From: Gibbula magus
Lineage: Eukaryota; Mollusca; Gastropoda; Trochida; Trochidae
Direction of reading: 5' to 3'
Length of the DNA: 64,000 bases
Assembly: GCA_936450465.1 (NCBI GenBank)
Contig: OW388296.1
Span: forward strand, 55,542,431 to 55,606,430
Under the pieces are notes generated by a model. That model worked only from the letters and a program-made list of their open reading frames with translations. It was not told where the DNA came from and did no database searches. Of this stretch, positions 24,085 through 36,426 are shown piece by piece. The stretch's first letter is position 1; each line of letters opens with the position of its first letter. A program made the position numbers and the translations under genes.

Positions 24085-25544
24085 AAGTATATAGCGAATA
24101 GATAATAGTGAATTTAACATGTCAATATAGACGGTGTACTTATCGACAGAAGATAAAACTGCTTTTATAATATAATTAGAAAATGTCTACAATCTTTTAT
24201 ACCACATTGACCTTCCGCAAACGTAATTATACCTCCATTCCGTAGTTAGTTTGTACCTTATTACCTTCCACCCACAGAATGTCACGGGTATCTTTATCTA
24301 TAACATAACGCATATATGATATTGATTATGATAAATTGGATGCAGGTTCTGAATGAGCAATAACAAACACCTGAGACTTTCTGAAAATCATGAATCAACA
24401 TTTTTTAAAAGATACTTACCAGATATGGCCGAAATGTCTTTCAAAAGTTCATACCTCATAGCATTATTTTATATTCAACGTTTTTTAATGTCACGATCGT
24501 TGATAGTCAATAGTCACAAAAGTTTCACCAACATTGATTAAGACAAATAATGGACTTTCGTAAAATTTCGATTCATACGCTTTTACCATACTGTGCTGTA
24601 TAAACAGTCTACTTTTTGTATTGCTTTCTCATATAGTTGTAGAACATTGAAATTCAAATAGGTCGAGGCTCATTTTCATGTTCAAAGAGATCATGTTTAT
24701 CCGAGAAAACACGGTTGATTTGGTATTCCATATTTGGTCTATTACTGATTCGAAGTCTATAACATTCATATATATATATATACGTAGACATATAAAATAA
24801 ACCTGTTTCAATGGTTTGCATCTTAAACAGTAATATACATACTCAGCAGGTACAATGTTGGCAATGAAAAGGATCGGTGAATATTGTTTACCACCTTTCT
24901 CTCCTTTTTTTAAAATGTATGTCAAAATCGGAAATAAGACAGAATGGTTAATAATAGCACGGTATGTAACAAAAAGTTGTCTCTTTTATATCATTTTATT
25001 GTTAGGGAAGTGGGTGATTGTATGTTAGACATACACAGGATCGGAAATGATAAAAGATTCAAGATATAGAAAAACTCCTTTATGATATTGAAGTCTGTGA
25101 TTTTACAAGCGATATGTATTATATGGCAAAGAGAAGTTGTAAACAGCAATATTTCAATAAAGATTTAACATGATGTCTGTTATTGAAATTAACTATCATA
25201 GATATGAATAGAATTTGTTTTTTAATTTACTGATTTTTAAACAATCAAGTACAAATAAAATATTATGAGAGACAAATATTATGGATGATAACTCCATTAT
25301 TTGTTTTGCACAACGTTTCTGGGCTTCTTGCCTCTTCTTATTCTATTTGTGCCAAAACTGCAGGGGTAATTTTAAAGTTAACTCATTTAGAACTATTCAT
25401 TTATAACCAATGGTCTAAAGTATATCTGTACAATAGAATAAGACACACCCAGTGATTGAGGACCACAAAATGAGAGTTATTTTAAATCATATTCATGTCC
25501 TCGTCTCAAAAATAAAACTTTATCAATAACCGTAAATAGAAGGT

Positions 25545-25830
25545 GTATGTTCACAGATGATTTGGTATTCCATATATGGTCTATATATTGATTCTATGCG
25601 CATAGTAATGTTGTATTACAAGGGCTCTTACCATACTATACAATCATTACAACACCAATTAAGAAAGTTCATGATCGACTTCGTTTTCAACAATTGACCG
25701 TAAGAGGTTATATGGTACAAACGAGGGGGTGATAGCAATATACCCTGTCTTAATTATATGTGACAAACCTTTCATTGTCTAGAACTTTGGTGATATATTT
25801 TAGGGTTTGCACAACATGATAAGCATAACT
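25545..25830 (+). repeat. Internal sub-repeat, instance 3 (copy B)
   Basis: Copy B equivalent of 9525-9820. A truncated instance 2 remnant is visible at about 24708-24762, where only the first 50 or so bases survive. Confidence 0.65.
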
Positions 25831-27461
25831 GCATCAAATGATATAGACAATCGTTCTCTGGTTATCTGGTTCACGGGCGTATCTAAAAAAAAATATCCCC
25901 CAAAAAAGTATTAATTTTCGCTTTATTTAAAATCATAGTATTATTAAGGTTCTTATTTGTTGTTTGAAACGTGGGCGTTTATTTTCTTACCGTAGGTAAT
26001 GTCAACAGCAACTTTCAATTTTCAATTTGTATCATCTTACTAGTAAAAGTTCATTTTTGTAAGATAATCCACTACTGATGATTAAACAGATGGAAACGAA
26101 ACAACTCCATAACCAGTAACAATACCCCCTGTTAGTTCACAAGACGCTGGTTGCTTGTTTTATTCAGGTCAGTATATATCCATAATTGGTATTCTGTATG
26201 TTTCTGAATCTCTATCATGATTACATCTTAAAGTATACCTATATTTAAAAGCTTGTATACGTAAAAAATATTTTACTGTTAGAATGTTTAATATTATAGT
26301 TTAGCCTATAAAGGGACGCTAATGTAAAGCAACTTTAATTGTGTTGCTTGTCATACATTCATTGATGTTCTTTTCAATATTAAACCTGTTATCAAGTTTA
26401 TAACCTAATACAATCATAACAGTTCCAAATGGAACATGCAATGATAACAGGAGAACATTTGTATTTGTATTGAACACAAGTGTGTTGTACTGCAGCAAAA
26501 TGTATGTTTACAATACCCTTGCTTCAAAATAAAGTTGAACAATCCCAACCCACCCACATCAGTGAACATTGATCAGTCGGCAGTGAACACAAAAACATAG
26601 AAATATAAAATAGAATAGAGAACGAAGGTAGCACTATATCCGTCGATTTCATAGATGAATTGAAGTAGGAAGGTTCAAACATTTTTGGATACTACCGGTT
26701 CACTGTGAGAGGGCAGTGTTATTATAGTTATACAGTCGACATTATTATTATATTAATAAGGTGTAGTTATCTACGTCACTCGATGAGATAAACATGGTAT
26801 TTGTCAAGAAAAAAATCAGATTTCCGCTAAATTTTGGGGAAGAAATATGCCAGATTGTTTCAATATGATAACCAAGACTGAGCGTTTAATATAATGTTTA
26901 GTGACAAACAGTCATGTCATAGACATTTTATTTCTAGGAGGTGAATTGATTATATGCAAAACATCCATATGATAGGAAATGATAAGATACATAGTTTTTC
27001 TTTTATAGTATAATGGATTCTGCAACCTTCCTGCATTACGGCAAAAAGTAGAGAAATTGGTTCAACAATCAAAATGAAATAGTCATAAGTAACAATAACA
27101 GCAGTTTCAATTAAGGCAGATAAGATAAACTGTCATAAATATGAGATAAAAATATAAATGTATGACAGTTTATCAAAATTATAAAAATGATTATTGTTCA
27201 TCCATCCACATTCATATATCTTATAAGGATTTATTTTTTCTATTTCCCAATCTCAAAGCAAAGTAATATCTAGATTGTCACTTTTATCAAAACAAATATA
27301 TGAACTACTTTCGAACTGACACTTTGATACAAGTAATTATCAATGTATGACATCCTTTAATTTATCGACAAACATTGAATATGTTCTTTATAAAGAAAAT
27401 TATTTAATATTAATAATTAATGATGTTCAATTACATTTAATTATATTATACCATTGTTTTA

Positions 27462-28350
27462 TGCTCATTGACATAAGGAACATGATTAATCAGAAACATG
27501 ACAGCAGCAAAATTACTATACACTTTAATGATATTATTGAATTATTGAATTTTGCAATTACTGTTAATAACAAATGCGTTTGCCGTTAACGTCGCACTAA
27601 TGACGATGAGCACACAATAAGGATTATTCTTGATTTGTAAAGTTTAAAAAATGCAAACGCAATTAAGAAAGAATGCCTAAAAGATATTCTTATTTATCAC
27701 AACAAAATATTTCATCTTAAATACAAGCGTAAATTTCACTGAATACTCTAAACTCTAAACTAATAAGAACAAATCTTTTCAGAGAACCAATTAATTAAAG
27801 TTTTTGAGATATCAACTTCCATTGTAGTAATCATTATTTTGATCTATAGACATACGAAAATCCAGGCTACTGTCATTAGAAAATAAATGAGTGTTACTGA
27901 TGTGCTACATCATTTTGTATTTGCTAAGAAGGAAACAGTTTTGCCAGATACAGAGGATGACGATGAAATGGCGTGTTTTCAACGACTATATTGTGGATAA
28001 GATTAAACATATCTGGGAACTCTGGTCAAACACCATGGCCACGCCCTAACTTTCGTCGTTTTGAAGGTGATGTCTTAAATTGCTAATGTACCTTTCATTT
28101 TTCTGAAAACATCCAGCTTGTGAACTTGACTGCATTCAAACTAAGATGTTTCTGACGGTTGATCAGCAATGCCCTAACCCCGGTTATCACAATAATTCTT
28201 AAAGGAATTATGGGTTAACTGTTCCTACTATTCTGAAACAAGCCATTGTCAATACCTTCATTATGAAGGTTGACTTGCATTCATCAGAATCTTTATTTTT
28301 TAAAAAGGCTGCAGACCTGTGTCAAACTGGACGAATGTATATGAAGCACT
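27462..28350. repeat. Tandem array copy C, truncated
   Basis: The unit restarts a third time at 27462 and follows copy A positions 1 to about 285 with roughly 5-6 % differences. It then jumps near 27745-27765 to the equivalent of copy A position 2018, a deletion of about 1.7 kb. It continues with heavier divergence to about 28350 (copy A about 2620), where recognisable homology stops. Weak echoes of other unit segments appear further on: 29040-29360, 29640-29830, about 35580-35660, and 36790-36970 resembling copy A 6130-6290. The array once extended further and has decayed. Confidence 0.75.
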
Positions 28351-28631
28351 CGACCGTTCCATTAAGGTAAATCGGTTTATGTTAGAATTGTTTGATGGAT
28401 CAATTTCAGTTTGCATACATACATCTTCGCAAAGAAGTACTTTACAATCATAGGCAACATGTATGTTGAAATCCTCTCCAGCACCTTTTGCTCGCTTAAA
28501 CACTATGGAAGTCCTTGCTTTACGAGATTGGTACTTTCCCCAAGGTTTTATATTAGGCCCGTGAGCAGTCTGAATCTCGTATATAATACGTGTACGATAC
28601 TCGATAACTCGTATCTGTTATAGGTATATGC

Positions 28632-28760
28632 AGTTTTTTGTTGAGTCACATATGCCAAACGTTATAAATGCTGTAATAGTAAATTGAATTGAGAAGTACT
28701 GCCGTTTGCCGAAAATTACCGTTTTAATGTGAATATATCAAACTTCAAACAGGGCGACAG
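28632..28760 (+). repeat. Single arm of a long-inverted-repeat family
   Basis: Matches 52400-52490 in the same orientation, sharing ATATGCCAAACGTTATAAATG and the following 'gccgaaaattaccgttttaatg'. See the 1.9-kb element at 52400-54306. Confidence 0.55.
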
Positions 28761-28769
28761 GTTGCAGGA

Positions 28770-29030
28770 CCACTGAAGCCATAAGTTTAGAAGAAGCTAA
28801 TATTGACTAGAAACGACTTTTGAAAACTGTAAATTCGTCTTGCTACTTTTGGGACAGCCAGAGGTTAACCAAATTGTCATAAACATCTATTAAAACAAAA
28901 ATACATGTCATACACTTGTCTGTAAGTTAGAAGTTTAGATATCTATGTAATAAACCAAAACAAACCATCTCAAACGAATAGCATTTAACACGCACACTGT
29001 AATATAATAACATAGCAGGTCTAGGAGTAC
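28770..29030. other. No recognised feature
   Basis: AT-rich sequence without a credible frame or repeat that I can identify. Confidence 0.4.
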
Positions 29031-29044
29031 TTCAGTCGATGGTA

Positions 29045-29360
29045 AAACGGGTCAATATCTGCAAATAGAAGGCATATGTTTCATGGTTGATTTGAGGTTC
29101 TATATTTGGTATATTTATTGATTCAATGTTGATTACAATATCTTTACGGCCCAAACCATTATTAACAGTCATTACACCACTAATTAAGTAGGACTGGTTC
29201 ATTATCGATGTATAGCTTTACAGCTGACCATGATGGGTCATATGGTACACACGAGGGGTGATAGCAATTAATTATCTGTGACAAACCTTTCATTGTATAA
29301 AACTTTGATGATATATTTTCGGATCTGTGTAAAATAGCCATGTCTACAAGTTCATTTACG
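29045..29360 (+). repeat. Internal sub-repeat outside the array
   Basis: An instance of the same family beyond copy C. Its flank matches that of 7965-8330. About 0.6 kb downstream, 29640-29830 resembles 4860-5020 and 10560-10600 (a shared 'ttgatcagt' block and a 'ctgcatcgatatgtt'-like block). This suggests that a larger ancestral module was duplicated, not only the 300-bp repeat. Confidence 0.55.
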
Positions 29361-29899
29361 TATTACATATGTTGGGGATTGCATTAAACTGTATAGGATT
29401 GGTCAGGAAAGTACATGTACGTTAATAATAAGAAAAAAAGGCATTTGCTTACGTGTCTCCACAAACCGCGGCCTAGATTGAAAATGACGAAACAGTGATC
29501 AATGCTTTATAAAAATTATCTTCTACGTAAGAGTGATACTAAAACTGCGTAGGAGATAGTTTGACAGATTTTTTTCATCATGACACTAAATACGCTTCCG
29601 TAAATTTGAACAACTGTGTTTTAAACAAATGTACTGTTGCAGATGTAATACCACAAATTGATCAGTAGATGGCGGTGCATAAGGTATTCCGAGGAGAGAA
29701 CAAAGCAGCGTAAAACACATCGATACGTAGGAATGAGATGGTGAGTTGTATGCTGTGACGTTCATTGTCAGTGACAATTGTTCTTCTGCAGAAAACTTGA
29801 ATACTGTATCGATATGTTGTAGGTGGAATAATATATACATGTACCTTATGAAAATATCAAAGAAAATTGATATTGAGCGATTATTGACAGATTTGAGTT

Positions 29900-30960
29900 G
29901 AACCAAGAACTAGACTTGTAGACTTTTTTAATTTTGTATCATATATGGAGGCGGTGTTAAATTGAGCTAAACAGCTTCATGGCCAATCCCTGTTAATTGA
30001 AATTTTTTAAAATATGTTTAAACCACTTGTAAATTATGTTTTAGCTCTTCCTATTTGGCGTACGCGTGTTTCCTTACATAATAACATTATTCGATAAAAA
30101 AAAATATTAAAGAAACTTTACAATTGACTTTTAGAAAACACATATGATCAAAATATTTATTTTGCCATTGAAAGGTTACAATAGTGTATACATGTTGTGG
30201 AAACTAACTTACTTTAATAACTACATATAAACATAACTACTGATAAAAAGCTTGATCGAAAAAATACACTATTATTATTATTATCATCATAATTATTATT
30301 ATTCAGACTTGACGAGGTTTCATTTGATTTATTTTTTAAGGATTTAGATACAGTTGATTTTGTAAACGGAAAAATGATTTGCAACGCTTTGACCTACGTA
30401 GCTATTTTGACCCCAATTACTTTCATTCCCTAAAGCACTCTTATCAGAACTAGAACATCGTCAAAAGTACAAAGAATATCATGATTTTAGAGGAAAGTCT
30501 TACATAAAATGATTAGCCTACATGGAGAAAAAAATTAAGTGTAAATATCTGTATTAGTTTTTGATAGGTGAGGTTTAAAGTTTGTGTAATTGAATGGCAA
30601 TTTTGTTATCCCTGCCTAATGTTTATAAACTTTACAACTAAACTTTTTACTTTTTTACACTTACAAATGTATGTATCCTGAATAAGATATCATGCTTGAA
30701 ATTGCGCATACGTAGATGTAAAACATATTAAATTATGGATTGCATATTTAGTGAAGAAGAAAATGGTCCTATGAACTTTCATGAAGACAAAATTACTTTT
30801 TACCCATGAGGTTTTTCATTTTCAGAGTAACATAAACGTTGACAAAAAGGTTGAGCAGATGAGTCCCGAGTGAATTAACCTTTTTAGCACTTTATCAACA
30901 TTCTACATGACGGCAATATGCTATTAAAAGAAGCAATATGTATTGCCAATCCGGAAGAGA
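29900..30960. other. Unassigned AT-rich stretch
   Basis: No credible coding frame. A short ATT/TTA microsatellite-like patch lies at about 30270-30303. Otherwise I recognise nothing. Confidence 0.4.
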
Positions 30961-31025
30961 TTTTTTTTTTAATTGACTACCGTCAAAACTTAAATTATTT
31001 TCTTTTCGAAGAAGCACATATAGAG

Positions 31026-31165
31026 ATTATTACCCGAGGATGTGTGTCATATGACTTTTACGAAACGAGTGTTAATTTTTGTATTGCCCGAGCGAGAGCG
31101 AGGGTTATACATACATTTGCACGAGTTTCGTAAAAGTCATATGACACACTTTCGAGTGTAATAAT
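31026..31165. mobile_element. Foldback element with 46-bp arms
   Basis: The left arm 31026-31071 and right arm 31120-31165 are near-perfect reverse complements around GTCATATGACTTTTACGAAA. The loop has a smaller nested inversion (GCCCGAGCGAGAGCGAGGGT). Just beyond, 'ttattaccca' at about 31171 and 'tgggtaataaa' at about 31389 form a second, wider inverted pair. The hairpin may therefore be part of, or next to, a longer MITE ending near 31400. Confidence 0.7.
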
Positions 31166-31224
31166 TTCTTTATTACCCATTCTATTCCATTTCATTCGCG
31201 TAAAAATAGTCAGGAAACGGTTCA

Positions 31225-31285
31225 CTTCCATTGCGACGGCAAGCTACAGTGACGTCACGAACAATCGTTTTATGACGTCACAGTC
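31225..31285. promoter_or_regulatory. Pair of CRE-like TGACGTCA sites
   Basis: Two TGACGTCA palindromes lie at about 31251-31258 and 31274-31281, 23 bp apart in a locally GC-richer patch. CREB/ATF proteins bind this word in animals. No gene is seen downstream, so function is speculative. Confidence 0.3.
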
Positions 31286-32008
31286 GACGAAATACGGTAA
31301 GTCGCGGTAAAAACAATGGTTGCTAGGCAAAAGTGATATGTGCACATGTGCTCATATCGAAAATATTAACTCGGTTATTTTCAACCATATGGGTAATAAA
31401 TTATGTTATTACTCCAAGATATCTAACCTCTTTATATACGTAATCGATTATACGGGTTGTGGAGATCAATGCATGCTTTACATCTTTAGCAGAGGTTACA
31501 CATGTGGAGTCCATGTTGCTTGTACAACTTCATAGACATCCTCGTACCAGCACTAATCCGAAGAATTTCAGGGCGATCATGCCGAATCCGATATTTATCA
31601 TATTTGTTGAGGTTTGTGACTACAACCGAACGAAGATCAGGATGGAGACACGTACAATGCGCAAAAAGGAACCCACACACGGGGTATCGGAATTATTTTT
31701 ACATACGAAAGATTTTGCCCGCTCGCTAGAGGTTGCTGGCGAAGCTATAACAACTCCATAAGCTAAATAATGCCTCAATATGCATTTACGATCGACCCGA
31801 TTGCTTTACGATATCATCTCGATAGACACGGTGACATCTAGCATGTTCAAGTGTTAGTTTTAAAATCGATGTATATAGTCAAGACTCCCAACTGCTGTCA
31901 TTGTGTGGTCTCTTTGAAACCATCTTTTTGGAAGCATCCCATACAGGAATCGTACTCTCGTTACGACGTCGTGACTTGCAAATGGTCGTTTGCTTTCTTT
32001 ATCAATCA

Positions 32009-32430
32009 ATCGTTTATTCAGTAGAAAGGCCTGCGGCCCACGTACAGAATTATATATAGTACATGTATTGAGAGTTGCTATTTATTAAATGAATTACGTA
32101 AAATTAAGGCATCTTTAACATAGTTGGAAATGGACATTAAATAGGCAGAATTATCATTTTGAAGGTTATGGATCATGATATCTTCATTAATATACACAGG
32201 TATATTTTCAAAGTATTTAACACGTAGATTTTCATAAACTGGACATTTATAAAGAAAATGAAATTCATTCTCTACATAATTGGATTTACAGATTTTACAG
32301 TAGCGATTTTGACGAGGGATACCATCACGTCTACCAATATTTTTGTAAATGGCTAACTCTCCAATTCTTAATAAAGTAATCCTGCGCCTTGCCTCCTTAG
32401 ATTTAACAGTTATAAGATAATTTTCCAAAC
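32009..32430 (-). mobile_element. LINE 3' fragment (CR1/L2-like), 5'-truncated
   Basis: The minus strand is open for 116 codons at 32078-32428 and reads as a LINE ORF2 C-terminus: RITLLRIGELAIYKN, then a CKIC and CPVY knuckle with a conserved EFHFLYKCP. It is the same type of domain as the fragment at 6941-7441 but clearly diverged. The 3' untranslated part is very short. It ends in AATAAA with a GGCC hairpin and a GATT-type tail around 32000-32025. Everything upstream of the last ~115 codons is missing. Confidence 0.8.
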
Positions 32431-32639
32431 AAAACTCAGTTTTGATTTTAGAATATAAATGTAATGTTGAATACTCATTTACTTACTCTTTCTTTAGATC
32501 GCTAGCGTTTGTAAATAATAATAAAACCACTTTTTTGTCCTTAACTCGGAAATTCGGTTTGTGCTTGTGGCAACCGGTAGCCGCAGCGCAGTACTGGTTC
32601 AAAAGTTATTCTATCCTTGTAATGCTGTGCACCAATCAA

Positions 32640-32750
32640 GGAAGCAGCAACTCCCATGTTTTAACGTTGTTTTGGTATGACGAGGCCCGGGAAATCGAAC
32701 CCTACCTACCGGACGCTCCACCAACTGACCTTCCCTGATGTTACCTATCA
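32640..32750 (-). mobile_element. tRNA-derived SINE fragment
   Basis: On the minus strand a box A-like TCAGTTGGTGGAGCG is followed by a box B-like GGGTTCGATTTCCC, too close together for a functional tRNA. The arms do not form a full cloverleaf. This is typical of a SINE head or tRNA-like relic, not a tRNA gene. Confidence 0.5.
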
Positions 32751-33137
32751 AGCCAGTCGAACGTTAGATATTGTAACCAAAGTATGACTGCAATCCCCCC
32801 GATACCCTCTGAACACCAACTGTGATATTTTACCAAGGGAACCAGCTGGTAATCTGACCTGTGATATGACAATATGACAATATTTAGTTTAAACATGTTT
32901 TCTTTTGGATATCAAGTTTTAGATCTGAAGTTTCCAACACACATCTTATTTTGTTATACGTTGCTGATAATTTTGGCATTATTCGTTGAAAATGACTGCG
33001 AAATTAACTAGTTCTATGTTGTTGATAAACGCTAATGATACTTAATATCCCTCTACTTTTTTTATCACTTTAATTCTTTTTGATATGGGTACAGCATTTT
33101 CATTGATAATTGCAGTGTAATTTTGGTTTCAAACCTG

Positions 33138-34311
33138 CTAGAGTAGTCTGTTTGCCAATTTTTTGGAATAAATGTATTCTTTCGTTAAATTATAGAGGGA
33201 ATTCAGGACATCGTTCCTTCTTTCTTTGAATCCAAAGATAACTGTTTCGGCATTTAATTTCAATTCGGTGTCGGTTTCATTTTGTATCAATTCTAGTAGA
33301 TCCTGCCACAATCTTTTGACAAATCTGCATTCATATAGTAAGTGAATGGGCGATTCTATTTCAACATCACAGAATGTACAGAGTGGCGATTCTATAAGTT
33401 TATAATTGTATAAATCTTTACATGTAATAAAAATTCTATGGAGAACACGATATTGGAACCATCTGTGTTTTGCGCTATAGGCTCCTCTGAACGGTATGAG
33501 ATTGTATATTTTCCATTGATTTAAATCAAAATCTGTATTCAATTCCTTTTCCCACTTAATTTGATAAAGATGTTTTTTGGTTGTGTCGTCTTTGTGCAAC
33601 AGTTTGTTGTAGAATATACTACATCATTTTCCAAATTGGGATGAGTAAAAGGCAAATCCTTCTCTTTACTGAAATTGACCGAACCCTGTTTTGAATAGGA
33701 TTTTAGAGAAGCTAACAAGCCTGTATATTCAAGAAAATTTGTCTTAACATTGTATAGACCCACGAAGTCGTTATAGGGTAAAAATGTGCTGTCCTCGTTT
33801 AGAAAGTCATTAATGAATTTGATATTGGATTGCAGATAATGATCGCATATTATAGGGTTTTTTCCCTATTATTATATTGTCATTTGCCCATATATACTGT
33901 CTGCTGAGATTGATTTCATATTTACAGTTTTCTTGTAAATCAGACCAAGCATCAAAAACGTCTTTCAAGAATGGGCTGGTAAGTTTGGGAATATACTGTG
34001 TCTTCAGGTACGAAGGTCCCATTTCTACAGGGTTTAATTTACTCACTTGGTGTGGGGTATAAACCAAGTTTCTTAATTTAGAGTTATGTACATCTTCTTA
34101 TCCATGATATTTCCTGAGACTTAATTGTTTCTAGTATGGCCGGGACTTTTAGACCGCCTTCTTCGTATGTTTTTGTTATCAAACAACGTTTTATTCTTTC
34201 AGGTTTGCCTTTCCAAATGAAGGAGAAACATTGTTTTTGAAGATTCTTTATTGTTTCTAAGTTTGGATTTGCTAGTGAGGTAAATAAATGATTAAGAGTT
34301 GGCAAATACAA
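33138..34311 (-). mobile_element. L1/Tx1-like LINE, ORF2 C-terminal fragment
   Basis: Several minus-strand frames in succession read as the part of an L1-type ORF2 downstream of the RT domain. 34084-34311 gives FSFIWKGKPERIKR and YEEGGLKVP. 33810-34067 is a middle part. 33138-33599 gives KHRWFQYRVLHR and a SPLCTFCDVEIESPIHLLYEC knuckle. Frameshifts between the pieces show it is dead. The RT core is not present here. Confidence 0.8.
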
Positions 34312-34639
34312 ACTTTATAAATGTTTATTTTCCAAATGTGAAACACATCTTAACTGTCGTACTTACTGATACCAATGTTTGAGTCGTTGTAAACACTGCA
34401 GCAGCGTGTTTATTTTTTTTCTATCCTTTTCATGACTCTATCTTAAGTGAATATTACGATTTGAATTATCTAAGCCTTTAAATTTAGCAATGTTCTACTT
34501 AAGCCTACTTCCATTCTAGAAATTCTACATAAAAAGAGTCTTTCCATCCCTAGATAAACGTGACTTCAGCAAAGTGTAGATGATTAGGAGATAAAAACAA
34601 AAAACGGAAAGTTTATTTATAAAAAATTATATTCAGATC

Positions 34640-35450
34640 CATTTAGCTAAAGATGTCATCAATATAATGAGAAATAAATGGGGTCTAAGAAGTATCATTT
34701 CAGCTTTGAGATATAAATCCAGGCGAGTACTGATACTCTTTAATAATGATAAAGATCTCACTATCCACTGAACATCTGAAGAGGGAAAGGGCAAGTTCAT
34801 GACTGCAGACTGTACTCTTGAGGAGAAAATATTATTAATTCGCTTATACGACGGGCCAAACACTGATGATCCTAAGTTATATATGAAGTTATATGAAAAC
34901 ATATTTTCTTTTGACAATGACTCATTAGTAATTGTATGAGATTTGAACCTTTTTAAAAGATTTTAGTTGAATAAGATAATTACAAACTTTTAAACAATAC
35001 TAAATCAAAGAATAGTGTGATAGAACACTTACAAATTAGAAAACAATTCATGAATTGAAAGGGTTGAATACTACTGCTAGGAAAATAAATTGTAAAAAAT
35101 TAAGCCAAGGAAACAAGCAAGATGTCTGATTCTTATATGATATTCTGATATCTTACCAGGCTATACAACCGGCCATTCATTCACTCTTTCTCAAGCACTA
35201 TCAATCAAAGAAGAGGTATTGGACATTTAACTTGTTATTACTTCTTCATCCAGAATGCGGTGATTTGATTAAGACTATATTAAAAGAAACACTCGGAGAA
35301 TATGCTGAAAATGATACATCTGAATTGAAATGAAAGCAGCATTAAACTTAACATACTGGTAAATGATATATCTTTAGAAACTATTCATTTGAAAGTTAAA
35401 GGAAAGATTATTTCTTTTGCGACTTATTATGAAAAATTATAATCATAATT
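34640..35450 (+). mobile_element. L1-like LINE endonuclease-to-linker fragment, opposite strand
   Basis: Read on the plus strand with interruptions, the segment matches the second half of an L1-type APE endonuclease. It shows a RRVLILFNN stretch near 34725, GPNTDDPKLYMKLYE near 34852, and an SLVIV-x-DLN motif (normally GDFN) near 34922. A PGYTTGHS-like motif follows near 35157, and a linker region lies near 35215-35330. It is broken by stops and frameshifts. It faces away from the L1-like fragment at 33138-34311. Confidence 0.7.
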
Positions 35451-35502
35451 ATCAGTTGCGTTTACCAAATTATTTCACAATGTGTTTCATGGACATAACA
35501 CA

Positions 35503-35545
35503 ATCACACAATCACACAATCACACAATCACAATAACACAATGTT
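35503..35545. repeat. Short CACAAT microsatellite
   Basis: Four to five units of a CACAAT/ACACAATC motif. Confidence 0.85.
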
Positions 35546-35836
35546 CAATAACATTCAAAAAATGTAATAAATCATTTCTGTCACGGAGTTGGTGGATTAT
35601 TAGATAAACATTCACACAATCGGAAATGATAAAAGATAAAGAGTTTATTTGATAGGATATTGGGGTCAATTGCTTTATCTATTATGTCCCTACTGGGGGA
35701 AAGATGTCAATCAGAGAAAAGCATGGAGGCAATAAAAGGAGCACTGTTTTGGTAATTCTTTTGAAAAACGTTAAGGGATTTGTGTAAGGATAGGACATGA
35801 TGACAGATTACAGATAACAGACACTGAATACTTTAA

Positions 35837-36194
35837 AGGGCAGTAACACGTTTTTTGCAAACTATTTTTTTTTCAAATTCATATTTATAATGATAGTTTA
35901 CGTCATTTATATTTACTTTAGAGGGTAAAACATCTTATTACACAAACAAATCATCCGTAGTGTTAATAACGGTGCTGCGTATAAAACAATAATTGCATGG
36001 CAGTCATTTTATTGTGAACACATTTTATTATTTCGAATGACAAAAACGGTTCCCATGGCTTTACCAAACGATGTAAACTCACTTTTTAACTTGATTTCCG
36101 AAGAGAGAAGGGTGTTTTACTATTAGTGACATTATTTTTCAAATACATTTCATCAATTTATTTGAGCAAAAAACGTGCTAGATCTACTGCCCCT
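35837..36194. mobile_element. piggyBac-like MITE flanked by TTAA
   Basis: TTAA at 35833-35836 and 36195-36198 flanks a 358-bp sequence whose ends are inverted repeats: AGGGCAGTA...CACGTTTTTTGC on the left, and AGGGGCAGTAGATCTAGCACG on the right read in reverse. TTAA target sites are the hallmark of piggyBac transposons. There is no transposase frame, so it is non-autonomous. Confidence 0.8.
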
Positions 36195-36203
36195 TTAATA
36201 TAC

Positions 36204-36426
36204 ACCTTTTCAAGATCGCACCACCCATTTGAAAGTTGAGCATGATTTCTGAGACATTTTGGGGCGTCAGAACTGGTGAAGGTAAAGGATCGTCAAGTTC
36301 GGAACGTTCAGAAAGTGACCCATGTATTGCATGATGAGTGGCAGCATATTCCTCAACAGAGAATCTCATAGCCAGCTTGGGATAGATTGAGGAAAATGTC
36401 AAAGTTAGCAAACGGCGAGACACCAA
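36204..36426 (-). other. Possible exon-like open frame
   Basis: The minus strand is open with a balanced, non-repetitive composition (FSVEEYAATHHAI, LPSPVLTPQNVSEIML), unlike the surrounding low-complexity frames. It is followed by a donor-like AAG/GTGTAT at about 36203. I do not recognise the product, no convincing acceptor is visible upstream, and the piggyBac-like MITE begins just beyond. It could equally be a fragment of an unrecognised transposon protein. Confidence 0.25.

Larger units (their letters stand above)
11463..27461. repeat. Tandem array copy B, carrying a DIRS insertion
   Basis: Copy B restarts the unit at 11463 and follows copy A colinearly to 15827. The match resumes at 22176, after a 6.35-kb DIRS element. 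Relative to copy A it also gains an inverted-repeat element at 23551-24084. It lacks the copy A segment of about 6505-7999 (which includes a LINE fragment) and most of about 8060-8860. Divergence from copy A rises from about 1-2 % left of the DIRS element to roughly 6 % or more right of it. Confidence 0.9.
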
